Assembly (NCBI RefSeq): GCF_023035875.1
Contig: NZ_CP075379.1
Location: forward strand, 186,001-250,000
Source of the DNA: Borrelia puertoricensis
Lineage (GTDB): Bacteria; Spirochaetota; Spirochaetia; Borreliales; Borreliaceae
Length of the DNA stretch: 64,000 nt
Reading direction: 5' to 3'
Below are positions 1-8,523 of the stretch, in pieces. The notes beneath the pieces are model-generated. The model did not search any database and was not told the DNA's origin. It saw only the letters and a list, made by a program, of their open reading frames with translations. Positions within the stretch are counted from its first letter, which is position 1. Each line of letters begins with the position of its first letter. Made by a program: the position numbers and the translations under genes.

Positions 1-22
1 ATAAAATTAAAAATTTATTTGA

Positions 23-685
23 TTATTTTAGTAAATAAGATTCAATTTCTGCATCACTAAGTCTTACATAAAAAGGTCCTGACAAAATATCATCTCCCTG
101 TCTGTTTTTTAAATATTTAAACTTGCCAAGCTCCGTCAAAACCGAACCAAAAGAATCCATATCACTGATAATCTCAAACTTATTTTTAAGCTTTTCATAA
201 ATAAATTCAATACCATTACCCACAATAACAAATTTAAAGTCAAAACTATTTAAATATTCAAATAACTCTGATTCAGAAAAACAAAAAATTTTCCCGCAAA
301 ATTTAGAATTCTTATAACACCCAAGGAAATATTTACCTGCTGTAAAACTTAAAGTTAGCGTATCTGCGCTTGTATTAACCAATCTCGCAAAAACATCAAA
401 TGTAGGTACATTCACAAAAGGAATTGAGAGACCTAAAGAAAGCCCCTTAAGAAAACTTAAACTAATTCTCAAGCCTGTAAAAGAACCAGGACCAGAAGAA
501 TTAATAAGTAAATCAAGTTTATTTAGATCAATACCACATTCTAATACAAAATCATTAAATAATTTTGGAATACTAAGAGCATAATTAATCTTATCTTTAC
601 CCTTAATTAAAGAAAAGACCTCACCATTAATTTCAAAATGAACCAACAAAGCTTTATGTGAATATTCAATTGCAAGGGTATTCAT
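23..685 (-). CDS. tsaB: TsaB, t6A tRNA-modification protein
   Basis: This is the TsaB (YeaZ) subunit of the complex that puts threonylcarbamoyl on A37 of ANN-reading tRNAs. It is an inactive ASKHA-fold paralogue that supports TsaD. The signature SSGPGSFTGLRI lies at residues 63-74, followed by the usual GL-rich helix and an IP-x-V strand. The length of 220 aa is normal for the family. The start ATG lies inside the end of tsaE, with a 20-base overlap, so the two are translationally coupled. TsaD is not in this window. The assignment is by motif and by its partner next door. Confidence 0.9.
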   Translation of the reverse strand: MNTLAIEYSHKALLVHFEINGEVFSLIKGKDKINYALSIPKLFNDFVLECGIDLNKLDLLINSSGPGSFTGLRISLSFLKGLSLGLSIPFVNVPTFDVFARLVNTSADTLTLSFTAGKYFLGCYKNSKFCGKIFCFSESELFEYLNSFDFKFVIVGNGIEFIYEKLKNKFEIISDMDSFGSVLTELGKFKYLKNRQGDDILSGPFYVRLSDAEIESYLLK

Positions 686-1094
686 TGCTAAATTCTAAAA
701 TCCTACTAGTATTTTTTATTTTAAATGTTAAAAACACCAACCTATTCTTTGGCAAAACATCAATAATTATCTCTGGCCACTCAATAGCTATTATAGCTGA
801 CATATCTAAGATAATCTCCATTCCACCAATAAGTTGAAACTCATCTAAAATATTCAAACGATACAAATCAATATGATAAAATTTAAAATCTACAAACTCA
901 TAAACATTAACAATATTATAAGTTGGACTTGTAAAGTAAGAAACGCCAAGATTTAAAGCCAAACCTTTTAAAAAGGTTGTCTTCCCAGCTCCCATATCAC
1001 CACAAAGACCAAATATCTTACCAATAGGCAAGGGATTAAAAAAAGATTTAGAAAAGTTTATCATTTCCTTTTCTGTTTCAAAAGATAATGTCAA
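666..1094 (-). CDS. tsaE: TsaE, ATPase of t6A synthesis
   Basis: TsaE (YjeE) is a P-loop ATPase that drives turnover of the TsaB-TsaD complex in t6A synthesis in the cytoplasm. The Walker A sequence GDMGAGKTT is at residues 32-40, SPTYN at 56-60, HIDLYRL at 74-80 and EWPE near 105, all in family order. The length of 142 aa is typical. It overlaps the upstream small ORF by 4 bases (ATGA) and tsaB by 20 bases, so the three genes form one leftward operon. Confidence 0.92.
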   Translation of the reverse strand: MTLSFETEKEMINFSKSFFNPLPIGKIFGLCGDMGAGKTTFLKGLALNLGVSYFTSPTYNIVNVYEFVDFKFYHIDLYRLNILDEFQLIGGMEIILDMSAIIAIEWPEIIIDVLPKNRLVFLTFKIKNTSRILEFSNEYPCN

Positions 1095-1405
1095 GGAAGC
1101 TCACCTTTTATATCAAGATCAATAACATGCCTCTTGATTGCAACCATCAAACTAAGAACAGGATAATTTAAAGGATCTATAAAATCAATAGTGATATGTT
1201 TCTCACCTAAAGGAGTTACTTCTATTGTAAACTTCACTTGCTTAGTCTCACTAAAACCCTTATATTCATAAAAAGCGTCAGCAAAATATACTCTTCTATA
1301 ATATATAAGACTATCTTGCTTACTGATATTATCAAGAGAAATAAATTTCACAAATAATATTCCTTTAAATAAAATCCCGAGAAGCCAACATAGGAATATT
1401 TTCAT
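1091..1405 (-). CDS. small exported or membrane-anchored hypothetical protein
   Basis: This 104-aa protein is not recognised by family. It opens with a hydrophobic stretch of about 20 residues (MKIFLCWLLGILFKGILF), which looks like an uncleaved anchor or signal sequence. The rest is polar and mostly beta-prone. It overlaps tsaE by 4 bases and is the first gene of the tsaE-tsaB operon. In B. burgdorferi the same position holds a small hypothetical gene (BB0187 by memory), so it is probably real and conserved in the genus. No function can be assigned from the sequence. Confidence 0.7.
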   Translation of the reverse strand: MKIFLCWLLGILFKGILFVKFISLDNISKQDSLIYYRRVYFADAFYEYKGFSETKQVKFTIEVTPLGEKHITIDFIDPLNYPVLSLMVAIKRHVIDLDIKGELP

Positions 1406-1536
1406 TTAGCGCTATTTTCAAAGATGGGACTTTCATTTTTAACTTTTAATACGTCTATGCAACTATCCGTTAAAAAAATACTTAAATCCCCCAATTTAGT
1501 GAGATGTCGCAAAAAATAACTCTAATCCCTACAATT

Positions 1537-1554
1537 AAACTTCCCAGGAAGTTT
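1537..1554 (-). terminator. hairpin directly after rplT
   Basis: A perfect 8-bp inverted repeat, AAACTTCC-CA-GGAAGTTT, begins at the base next to the rplT stop codon, with further A/T pairing outside it. In the leftward direction it closes the infC-rpmI-rplT operon. No long T run follows, so termination may be weak or may need another factor. The remaining bases between here and the next gene (1406-1536) show no coding potential and presumably hold the promoter of the small ORF-tsaE-tsaB operon. Confidence 0.45.
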
Positions 1555-1902
1555 TTAATTTTTTATTTCGTAAACAATTTTTTTAAAAGTTTCAATATCT
1601 TCAATTGCTAAATTAGATAAAATTTTTCTATTAAGTTTAATATTAGACTTTCTCAAACCTTCAAAAAACTTTGAATAGTTAATTCCCATACCAGTTAAAG
1701 CAGCAGAAATTCTCACAATCCATAAACTTCTAAAATCCCTCTTACGAGCCTTTCTATCTCTTGTAGCATACATCATGCCTTTACGAAGAGTATCTTTGGC
1801 TTTCTTATAATTACTTTTCTTAGTACCCCAAAAACCCTTGGTTTTCTTTAAGATCCTCTTTCGTCTTGCAACGTGAACTATCCCATTCTTAACTCTAGCC
1901 AT
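1555..1902 (-). CDS. rplT: 50S ribosomal protein L20
   Basis: L20 binds 23S rRNA early in 50S assembly. The 115-aa product has the standard opening MARVKNGIVHVARRKRILK and the basic N-terminal extension followed by the globular domain (residues 60-115, with the SRL/IVRISA-type segment). It is the last gene of the classic infC-rpmI-rplT operon, 21 bases after rpmI. In other bacteria L20 represses this operon through the mRNA leader. I could not identify such a leader structure here. Confidence 0.97.
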   Translation of the reverse strand: MARVKNGIVHVARRKRILKKTKGFWGTKKSNYKKAKDTLRKGMMYATRDRKARKRDFRSLWIVRISAALTGMGINYSKFFEGLRKSNIKLNRKILSNLAIEDIETFKKIVYEIKN

Positions 1903-1923
1903 ATAATCTCCTTAAATCAATAT

Positions 1924-2121
1924 TTAAGCATAAGGCAATAAGGTTTTGATTCTCTTAATCTCAAAACTTGAAACCAAACCTGACTTACCCAACTTCCTTC
2001 TTCTCTTTGAAGACTTTTTTGTCAAAATATGTCTTAAATTTTGCTTCTTATATTTAATTTTACCTTTTGAAGTAAAAGCATATCTTTTTTTTGCACTTTT
2101 ACATGTTTTCATTTTTGACAT
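1924..2121 (-). CDS. rpmI: 50S ribosomal protein L35
   Basis: L35 is a small 50S protein. The 65-aa product is lysine/arginine rich and carries the family pattern [12 protein letters not shown] near its start and [16 protein letters not shown] in the middle. It sits between infC (17-base gap) and rplT (21-base gap), the conserved order in bacteria. A plus-strand reading frame over the same bases is its shadow. Confidence 0.96.
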   Translation of the reverse strand: MSKMKTCKSAKKRYAFTSKGKIKYKKQNLRHILTKKSSKRRRKLGKSGLVSSFEIKRIKTLLPYA

Positions 2122-2138
2122 TTACATCTCCTTAATCA

Positions 2139-2693
2139 CTACTTCTTAGACTTAGGTGCAATAATTAAAAACATTGTTTTGCCCTCCATCTTAGCAGGGG
2201 ACTCTAAAACATAATTAGACTCACCTACCCTCTCAAGAATACTCTCTAAAATTCCATAGCCCAAATGAGTATGAGCAAGTTCACGTCCTCTAAATCTTAT
2301 AGTAACTTTTACTTTATTACCCTCTTTGAGAAATCCTAAAATATTTCTATACTTAAAATCAAGATCATGAGTATCTATCTTTGGCTGCATCCTAACTTCT
2401 TTAAGTTTAACTATTTTTTGATTTCTTTTTTGCTCTTTTTGACGCTTTTCCTGATGAAATTTATATTTCCCATAATCAATTATCTTGCAAACAGGTGGCA
2501 CTGAATTTGGGGAAACCTCAACCAAATCAAGCTCAGCATCCCTAGCACACTTAATAGCATCTTCAATTGGCAAAACAGATTGAGTTCCATTATCAAAAAT
2601 AACCCTAACCTCACGGGCCTTAATCTTATGATTAATTCTCAATTCTTTATCACCGGATCTTGATCTATCCTTACCGGAACTTCTATTTATCAT
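2139..2693 (-). CDS. infC: translation initiation factor IF-3
   Basis: IF-3 binds the 30S subunit, keeps subunits apart and checks the start codon. The 184-aa product has the N-terminal domain ([14 protein letters not shown]), the linker and the C-terminal domain with [17 protein letters not shown]. The ATG at 2693 is preceded by an in-frame stop, so it is the only plausible start. The GGAG-type ribosome-binding site is unusually far away, with 13 bases between. Many bacteria use a rare AUU start for infC to allow self-regulation, whereas here the start is ATG. It heads the operon infC-rpmI-rplT. Confidence 0.96.
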   Translation of the reverse strand: MINRSSGKDRSRSGDKELRINHKIKAREVRVIFDNGTQSVLPIEDAIKCARDAELDLVEVSPNSVPPVCKIIDYGKYKFHQEKRQKEQKRNQKIVKLKEVRMQPKIDTHDLDFKYRNILGFLKEGNKVKVTIRFRGRELAHTHLGYGILESILERVGESNYVLESPAKMEGKTMFLIIAPKSKK

Positions 2694-2871
2694 TTAAAAA
2701 TACTAACTCCTCAAACAGCATTAATCAATAACTAATTTTAATATACCTTCTCTAAAAAGTAAATTCGAACACATATCTCTTAAACACAATAATAAAAAGA
2801 ATTTTTGAAAAATTATAAAAAGTAAAAATTTAATTGATTAATAAGTCATTTAAAAGTAAAATTTACCCATT

Positions 2872-3534
2872 ATGAATATATTTTTACTAACAAGCCTACC
2901 TTTAGTTTTTAAACTATACATGATAATAAAACATCCTCAATTAAAGTTAATTAAGCAAAATTATATTCATGCAACATCAATATTATTTGCAATGACCATT
3001 TTTTCCCTACTATATTTGATAGAAGAATTCATATTATATAAAAGCTTGCTCATAAATTACCAAACAAAATTCAGTTTAGCATATTCAATATTTATTAAAG
3101 AACAAATATATTACTATGTTTTTCCATTATTTATATTCACATTTTTTTTTACATTCAATCCCAACTCATTGCTTAAAAAAAATCCAATATTTTTAATATA
3201 TTTTGCATTTGGACTAATACTCTCTAAAAATCTAGCACTCATCATAACAAACAGTAAAGTTTTTGGCACATATGAGTATATTAAAATACCGCTTCTACAT
3301 ATATTAGAACTAATATTCACAGCAATTATATGCGAAAAAGGAATACGTCTTCATATAACACAAAACATAAATGGATATCAATTAATTTTTGTTCCTACCT
3401 TGATCTTAGAAGCAATTATAACATTTTTAAAAGTATTAATTTTAACTAACGCACAAATTTACGCTCTAATAACATTAATAATACTATTAGGAATCACAAT
3501 CGTAAACAAGAAAGCCATTGGAACTGTAAAATAA
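2872..3534 (+). CDS. multi-pass membrane protein, unknown function
   Basis: This 220-aa protein is very hydrophobic, with about six predicted membrane segments spread over its whole length (roughly residues 2-18, 36-56, 80-97, 106-125, 137-155 and 170-210). I do not recognise a family. It has only a weak ribosome-binding site. Its stop overlaps the start of the following lipoprotein gene by one base, so the two are a coupled pair. The gene order fits BB0192-BB0193 of B. burgdorferi by memory. The pairing suggests a membrane partner for the lipoprotein, but this is inference. Confidence 0.7.
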   Translation: MNIFLLTSLPLVFKLYMIIKHPQLKLIKQNYIHATSILFAMTIFSLLYLIEEFILYKSLLINYQTKFSLAYSIFIKEQIYYYVFPLFIFTFFFTFNPNSLLKKNPIFLIYFAFGLILSKNLALIITNSKVFGTYEYIKIPLLHILELIFTAIICEKGIRLHITQNINGYQLIFVPTLILEAIITFLKVLILTNAQIYALITLIILLGITIVNKKAIGTVK

Positions 3535-4280
3535 TGATACATACAATAAAGACTTTTATTATTGCAATTATTTTAATTCTAAATTTAAGTTGTAAAAACA
3601 ATAAAATCACAGATAAAAATTTTAGTTATGTCATAATTTTTTCAGACGCCACAGAGTATTTTTTCAAAATTAAAAATTCTCCATTCATACAAGATAAAAC
3701 ACTCTTTATCAATGAAAAAAACATCGAAATTATTAAAGACAAACTAAATAATGTAAAAAAGATACTTTTAACACATAAATCAAACAATGAAATATTTAAT
3801 ATCAATAAAATTAAAAAAAAAACTTTTTATCTATCTAAAGTAAAATTTTCATTAAAAAAAGCAATAGATTTTATATTCAATAACCCCTCAATAGATTTAA
3901 CAAACTCATTAATAATGAAAGACAACACACTAAATCAAACGGATTCAAAACACTTGGAAAAAAGTGCAAAAGAACAAAATATAAACATTACTACAATAAA
4001 TGATAAAAATATTCTGTATTTAAAAAATTTGATTACTCCAAAAATAACAAAAGTGATCCTATTCTCAATGAAAAATAATCACGTTCTTTTAAAAAAATTA
4101 TCAGAATCATCCTTTTTTAAAAAAATAGAATTTATATTGATTGGAAGTAATAAAAAAGATTTAAAAGAAATTAACACAAAATACATAATCAGCATGAATG
4201 AACTCGATTTGCTTGAAATAACAAAAAAAATTAATAAAGATTTTCAATACGAATTCAACATCTATGAAAAAACAATATAA
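3534..4280 (+). CDS. putative lipoprotein
   Basis: The 248-aa product begins with a basic, hydrophobic signal peptide ending LNLSC, giving lipidation at Cys20. This is a loose lipobox of the kind common in Borrelia. The mature part is lysine- and asparagine-rich with alternating short strands and helices (for example ILIGSN near residue 200). That vaguely resembles a periplasmic-binding-protein fold, but I cannot name a family. The start ATG shares one base with the stop of the membrane protein before it. The gene ends before a 91-base gap facing the convergent tatD-like gene. Confidence 0.72.
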   Translation: MIHTIKTFIIAIILILNLSCKNNKITDKNFSYVIIFSDATEYFFKIKNSPFIQDKTLFINEKNIEIIKDKLNNVKKILLTHKSNNEIFNINKIKKKTFYLSKVKFSLKKAIDFIFNNPSIDLTNSLIMKDNTLNQTDSKHLEKSAKEQNINITTINDKNILYLKNLITPKITKVILFSMKNNHVLLKKLSESSFFKKIEFILIGSNKKDLKEINTKYIISMNELDLLEITKKINKDFQYEFNIYEKTI

Positions 4281-4371
4281 ATCTAATTATAAATTAACAT
4301 ACATTTAAGTGAATTGATAAGCAACAATTGACAAACAAAAAATATTAATTACTAATGAGAGAAAATAATTG

Positions 4372-5169
4372 TTAAATTAAATCATTAAATAAATCCTTAA
4401 AATTACCATACAACGCAGTTATAACGCTATCCACATCACAATTTTTAATTTTTGCAATCTCAAGACATGTATATCCTAAAAAACATGGAGCATTAATCTT
4501 GCCCCTTAAAGGAACTGGAGCCAAAAATGGACTGTCTGTTTCAATTAAAATATCTTCAATATTTAATTTCTTTAAAACTCCTCTTAAAGGCTCTGAATTT
4601 TTAAAAGTTAAATTACCTGCAAAAGATATCTTAAATCCAAAATCAAGAAATTTTTTAGCATACTCATAATTACCTGAATAACAATGCAATATGCCTCTAC
4701 TTATAAAATTGGAAGATTTAATAATATTGTAAACATCATCATAAGCCTCTCTTACATGCAAAATGACGGGCTTTTTATATTTACTAGCCAAATCCAATTG
4801 AATATTTAAAGTTTCAATCTGCTCCCTTTTATTATCTCCTTTAAGGTAATCAAGTCCAATTTCACCAACAGCAACAACGTTTTCCTTTGCTAAAATACTC
4901 TCAATCAATTCAAAATCATCTCTTAAAGCCTTACTTAAAGGATGTATTCCAACTGTTAGTGAAATATTAGGATAAGCATCTAAAAGTTGCTTTCTCTCAT
5001 AAAAATCACTAGGATACAATCCAATATCAAGAAAATAAGAAAATCCATTTTTAAAACATTCATTAATAAGATAATGAATATCAATAGAATTTTTCTTAAG
5101 TTCATTAAAATGAACGTGAGTATCTATCAACTTTTCTAAAAAAATAGATCTTTCAAAATTAAGATTCAT
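4372..5169 (-). CDS. TatD-family metal-dependent hydrolase
   Basis: This TIM-barrel metallohydrolase belongs to the TatD/YcfH DNase family. The metal-binding pattern is complete: HVH at residues 18-20, Glu103 in VGEIGLDY, His138 in VILHVRE, His162 in LHCYSG and Asp212 in ETDSPFLAP. The length of 265 aa is typical. Family members are 3'-5' exonucleases or D-aminoacyl-tRNA-type hydrolases, and the exact substrate cannot be read here. Its start overlaps the stop of the upstream TPR gene by 4 bases, so it is expressed with it. Confidence 0.9.
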   Translation of the reverse strand: MNLNFERSIFLEKLIDTHVHFNELKKNSIDIHYLINECFKNGFSYFLDIGLYPSDFYERKQLLDAYPNISLTVGIHPLSKALRDDFELIESILAKENVVAVGEIGLDYLKGDNKREQIETLNIQLDLASKYKKPVILHVREAYDDVYNIIKSSNFISRGILHCYSGNYEYAKKFLDFGFKISFAGNLTFKNSEPLRGVLKKLNIEDILIETDSPFLAPVPLRGKINAPCFLGYTCLEIAKIKNCDVDSVITALYGNFKDLFNDLI

Positions 5170-6308
5170 GAATCCATCTTTTTTTTAAGGTTAGTAATGT
5201 AGTCAATGATAGTAACATTTTTCATTCCAAGTTGCAAGAAACTTGACAAAATATCTATAGCACTTTCAATCTGACCTAATGACTCATAACATTCAGCAGC
5301 ATTTACATATAATATTGAGTTCTTAGGATTGGTTTTTATCAAATTTTTAATAGCTGACAATGCCTCTCCATACTGCCCCTGCTCCTTTTGAAGTAATGCA
5401 AGACCAAGTATAGCAAACATGTCAAAATCAACATCAAGAGCTTTTTTATAATAAATTTGTGAATTTTCATACTCTCTCAAGTACCGGTAAGTATCACCTA
5501 CTCTTGTTAAAACCAGACTATTCTTTGGATCCTTATCTATTATTGTAAGCCAATATTTTAAGGCTTCATGATACTCTTTACTTCCTCTATAGCAATCAGC
5601 AAGTCCAAAAATAGCATAAAAATTATTAGGAGAAATTTCCAAAGCTCTTTTGAAAAAATAAATTCCCTTGCTAAATTCCTTTAATTTCCTATAACAATTT
5701 CCAATTGAAGTTAAAACACGAACATCAATCTTAACCTGATTTATTTCATACATCCTAAGCCAATATTTCAACGCTTCTTTATATTCCTTAAAGTCATAAT
5801 ATAGATGTCCAATACCAACAAGAGCATAATCATTATCAGGTACAAGTTCTAATACTCTTAAGTACGATTGCCTAGATTTTTGAAAATTTTTTAATTTCCT
5901 ATAAGAAGAAGCAACTCTTGTAAGAACCGTAATATTTTCAGGATCATATTTCAAATATTCTTCCCATACATCTGTAGCCTTCTTATAATCACCCAAACTT
6001 CTATAACAATCTCCCAATCCAAAAAGTGCATAATTATTATTTGAATGTTTAGCAAGGCATTTTTGATAATAAATTATAGCTTTATCAAAATTTCGCTTCT
6101 TCCTTTCAATGTCTCCAAGTCCAACAAGAGCATAATTATTATTATAATCCTTTTGTAAGATATCATTAAACAATGCCTCTGCTTCAGGAAGTCTCTCTTC
6201 CTTTATCAACTGATATCCCCTTTTGGATTTTTCAGTAATATCAAGAAGCTCATTATCAGAAATTTGCGAGATATCCCCAAACTCACCTAAAAGTTTCTTG
6301 TCTAACAT
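5166..6308 (-). CDS. TPR-repeat protein
   Basis: The 380-aa protein is built almost wholly of tetratricopeptide repeats, about ten from residue 30 to the end. They repeat the pattern A(L/I)VGLGDxYRKLKxYxKAIxYWxxxLxxxPxN. There is no signal peptide or membrane segment, so it is probably a cytoplasmic scaffold. It lies upstream of and overlaps the TatD-like gene by 4 bases. The same pair occurs in B. burgdorferi (BB0194-BB0195 by memory). The partner protein is unknown. Confidence 0.88.
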   Translation of the reverse strand: MLDKKLLGEFGDISQISDNELLDITEKSKRGYQLIKEERLPEAEALFNDILQKDYNNNYALVGLGDIERKKRNFDKAIIYYQKCLAKHSNNNYALFGLGDCYRSLGDYKKATDVWEEYLKYDPENITVLTRVASSYRKLKNFQKSRQSYLRVLELVPDNDYALVGIGHLYYDFKEYKEALKYWLRMYEINQVKIDVRVLTSIGNCYRKLKEFSKGIYFFKRALEISPNNFYAIFGLADCYRGSKEYHEALKYWLTIIDKDPKNSLVLTRVGDTYRYLREYENSQIYYKKALDVDFDMFAILGLALLQKEQGQYGEALSAIKNLIKTNPKNSILYVNAAECYESLGQIESAIDILSSFLQLGMKNVTIIDYITNLKKKMDS

Positions 6309-6563
6309 AAATACCCCTTCTTAACTGGTTTATTAAAGACATAACATTCACTTCATATATGCTATTTAAAAAAACATATAAGATCATAATTTATATATAA
6401 AAATATCAAGATATTAATAAATCTTTAATATCCAATCTCAATAAACATATTATATAAAAAATTAAAAAAATATACTTAAATTCGTAAACTTAAACTTATT
6501 TATTTAAATCGTATATAAAGCCTATAAAATAAAATTCATGACCAATTATAACAAAAAAACTCA

Positions 6564-6589
6564 AAAGTAGTATAAAATAATACTACTTT
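6564..6589. promoter_or_regulatory. perfect 10-bp inverted repeat before prfA
   Basis: AAAGTAGTAT and ATACTACTTT form a perfect inverted repeat with a 6-base A/T spacer. It ends just before the prfA ribosome-binding site (AGGAG near 6593). It could be an operator overlapping a promoter (TATAAAAT lies across it) or an mRNA hairpin next to the ribosome-binding site. The rest of the roughly 300-base divergent spacer (6309-6563) is A/T-rich and shows no gene. It must hold start signals for both the TPR gene and prfA. Confidence 0.5.
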
Positions 6590-6606
6590 ATTAGGAGAAA
6601 ATTAAG

Positions 6607-7680
6607 ATGTTTTTAGAAAAATTAAATCCCATCGAAAGCAAAATAAAAATACTTGAAGAAAAATTACAAGATACCAATTTAATTAAAAACCAAAAAGAAT
6701 ATGCAAAAGTAATAAAAGAATATAACTATTTAGAAAAAATCAAAGAAAAAAAAGATGAATATGAAAACATAATAAGCCAAATCGATGTGAATCAAAAAAT
6801 TTTGTCCGAAGAAGAAAATTTAGAAATGAAAGAATTAATAAAACAAGAATTAGCTCATCTAAATCTCAAAAAAGACGAAGTTGAAAATACAATCAAAATA
6901 TTACTCTTGAACCAAGATGAAAATGACAGTAAAAATACAATTATTGAAATTAGAGCTGGAACAGGGGGAGAAGAAGCTGCACTTTTTGCACATAATCTTT
7001 ACGAAATGTACATAAAATATTCTGAGAAAAAAAAATGGAAAACAGAGCTTATTAACTTTAATGAAACAGAACTTGGTGGATTTAAAGAAGTAAGTTTTGA
7101 AATAAAAGGTAAAGAGGTATTTAAAAAATTGAAACATGAAAGCGGGGTACACAGGGTGCAAAGAGTTCCTATAACAGAATCCAATGGAAGACTTCAAACC
7201 TCAGCAGCAACCGTTGCTGTACTACCTGAAGTTGAAGAAACCGACATTGAAATCAACGAAAAAGATTTAAGAATAGATGTTTACAGATCTTCTGGTGCTG
7301 GAGGACAACATGTAAACACAACAGACTCTGCCGTTAGAATTACACATTTGCCTACAGGAATTGTAGTACAATGTCAAAATGAAAGAAGTCAGCACAAAAA
7401 CAAAGATCAGGCTATGAAAATATTAAGAGCAAGGCTTTATAAATTTGAAGACCTCAAAAAACAAGAACAACGCTCAAATGACAGAAAGCAACAAGTAGGT
7501 TCAGGCGATAGATCTGAAAGAATTAGAACATACAATTTTCCACAAAATAGAGTAACAGAACATAGAGCAAATATTAGTCTTTATAAACTAGAAGACATTA
7601 TGCAGGGAGAACTTGATCTTCTTCTCGACACACTAGCCCTAAAATTACAAGAACAAGCACTAAAAGATAACTCATTATAA
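6607..7680 (+). CDS. prfA: peptide chain release factor 1
   Basis: RF1 reads UAA and UAG and triggers peptide release on the ribosome. The 357-aa product has the anticodon-like tripeptide at residues 188-190 (PIT in RVPITES, the P-x-T form that marks RF1) and the catalytic GGQ at 232-234. A good AGGAG site precedes the ATG. The gene is followed 9 bases later by prmC, whose product methylates the GGQ glutamine, so substrate and modifying enzyme share an operon. The second-position variation Ile for Ala in P-x-T is tolerated in the family. Confidence 0.96.
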   Translation: MFLEKLNPIESKIKILEEKLQDTNLIKNQKEYAKVIKEYNYLEKIKEKKDEYENIISQIDVNQKILSEEENLEMKELIKQELAHLNLKKDEVENTIKILLLNQDENDSKNTIIEIRAGTGGEEAALFAHNLYEMYIKYSEKKKWKTELINFNETELGGFKEVSFEIKGKEVFKKLKHESGVHRVQRVPITESNGRLQTSAATVAVLPEVEETDIEINEKDLRIDVYRSSGAGGQHVNTTDSAVRITHLPTGIVVQCQNERSQHKNKDQAMKILRARLYKFEDLKKQEQRSNDRKQQVGSGDRSERIRTYNFPQNRVTEHRANISLYKLEDIMQGELDLLLDTLALKLQEQALKDNSL

Positions 7681-7689
7681 TTTATTTCA

Positions 7690-8523
7690 ATGACAATAAA
7701 CGAAGCAATAAAAAATTCAAAACAATATAATTTAAATACTCTTGAGATTTTATTACTACTTGAAAAAATCTTAAAGAGTAGAAAAGAATTAATTCTTGCA
7801 AATATAAATAAAAATTTAACAAAACAAGAAAAACATAAATTATTGTGTCAAATAAACAGAATAAGATCAGGCACACCCATAAACTATATACTTAAAACAA
7901 AAGAATTTATGGGTATTGAGTTCTATATAAACAAACATGTACTAATTCCTAGAGAAGATACAGAATGTTTAGTAGAAGAAGCTTTAATTCAAATTAAAAA
8001 GCACAACTTAAATAAAATTTTAGATTTATGTTGCGGAAGTGGATGCATTGGCTTAACAATTGCACATTATATTAAGTGCAAAGTAACACTATCGGATATT
8101 TCAAATAAAGCATTAAAAGTATCATTAAAAAACACACAAAAACTAAAATTAGAAAATTATATAGAAATACAACATTCAGATCTGTTAAAATACATAAGTA
8201 AAGAGTTTGAGCTAATAATCACAAATCCTCCTTATTTAAATAAAGATGAACTAAAAACAAAGGAAAAATTAACAAAAGAACCAAGAGCGGCTCTTTTAGG
8301 GTTTGGAAAAGACGGGCTTGAAATTCCAAAAAAAATAATAAGACAGGCAAAACACAAGCTTACCAAAAATGGACTCTTAATAATAGAAATGGCTCCTTGG
8401 CAAACAAACCCTTTAAAAAATTTTGCAATCCAGAAAGGGTTTGAGTATTTAAAAACTATATATGACATTGAAAGCAGAGAAAGAGCATTGGTCTTAAGGA
8501 TAAAGAATGATACAAGTCTATGA
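7690..8523 (+). CDS. prmC: release factor glutamine N5-methyltransferase
   Basis: PrmC (HemK) methylates the GGQ glutamine of RF1 and RF2 using SAM. Visible features of the 277-aa product are the helical N-terminal release-factor-binding domain (1-75), IPRED at 86-90, the SAM loop DLCCGSGCIG at 112-121 and the catalytic NPPY at 179-182. It lies 9 bases after prfA. Its last 17 bases overlap the start of rel, indicating one transcript. Confidence 0.95.
   Translation: MTINEAIKNSKQYNLNTLEILLLLEKILKSRKELILANINKNLTKQEKHKLLCQINRIRSGTPINYILKTKEFMGIEFYINKHVLIPREDTECLVEEALIQIKKHNLNKILDLCCGSGCIGLTIAHYIKCKVTLSDISNKALKVSLKNTQKLKLENYIEIQHSDLLKYISKEFELIITNPPYLNKDELKTKEKLTKEPRAALLGFGKDGLEIPKKIIRQAKHKLTKNGLLIIEMAPWQTNPLKNFAIQKGFEYLKTIYDIESRERALVLRIKNDTSL

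Noticed and set aside
2694..2871. L20-binding leader before infC
   Set aside because: Such leaders exist in other bacteria, but I could not find a convincing pseudoknot or rRNA-like site by eye in this A/T-rich spacer.
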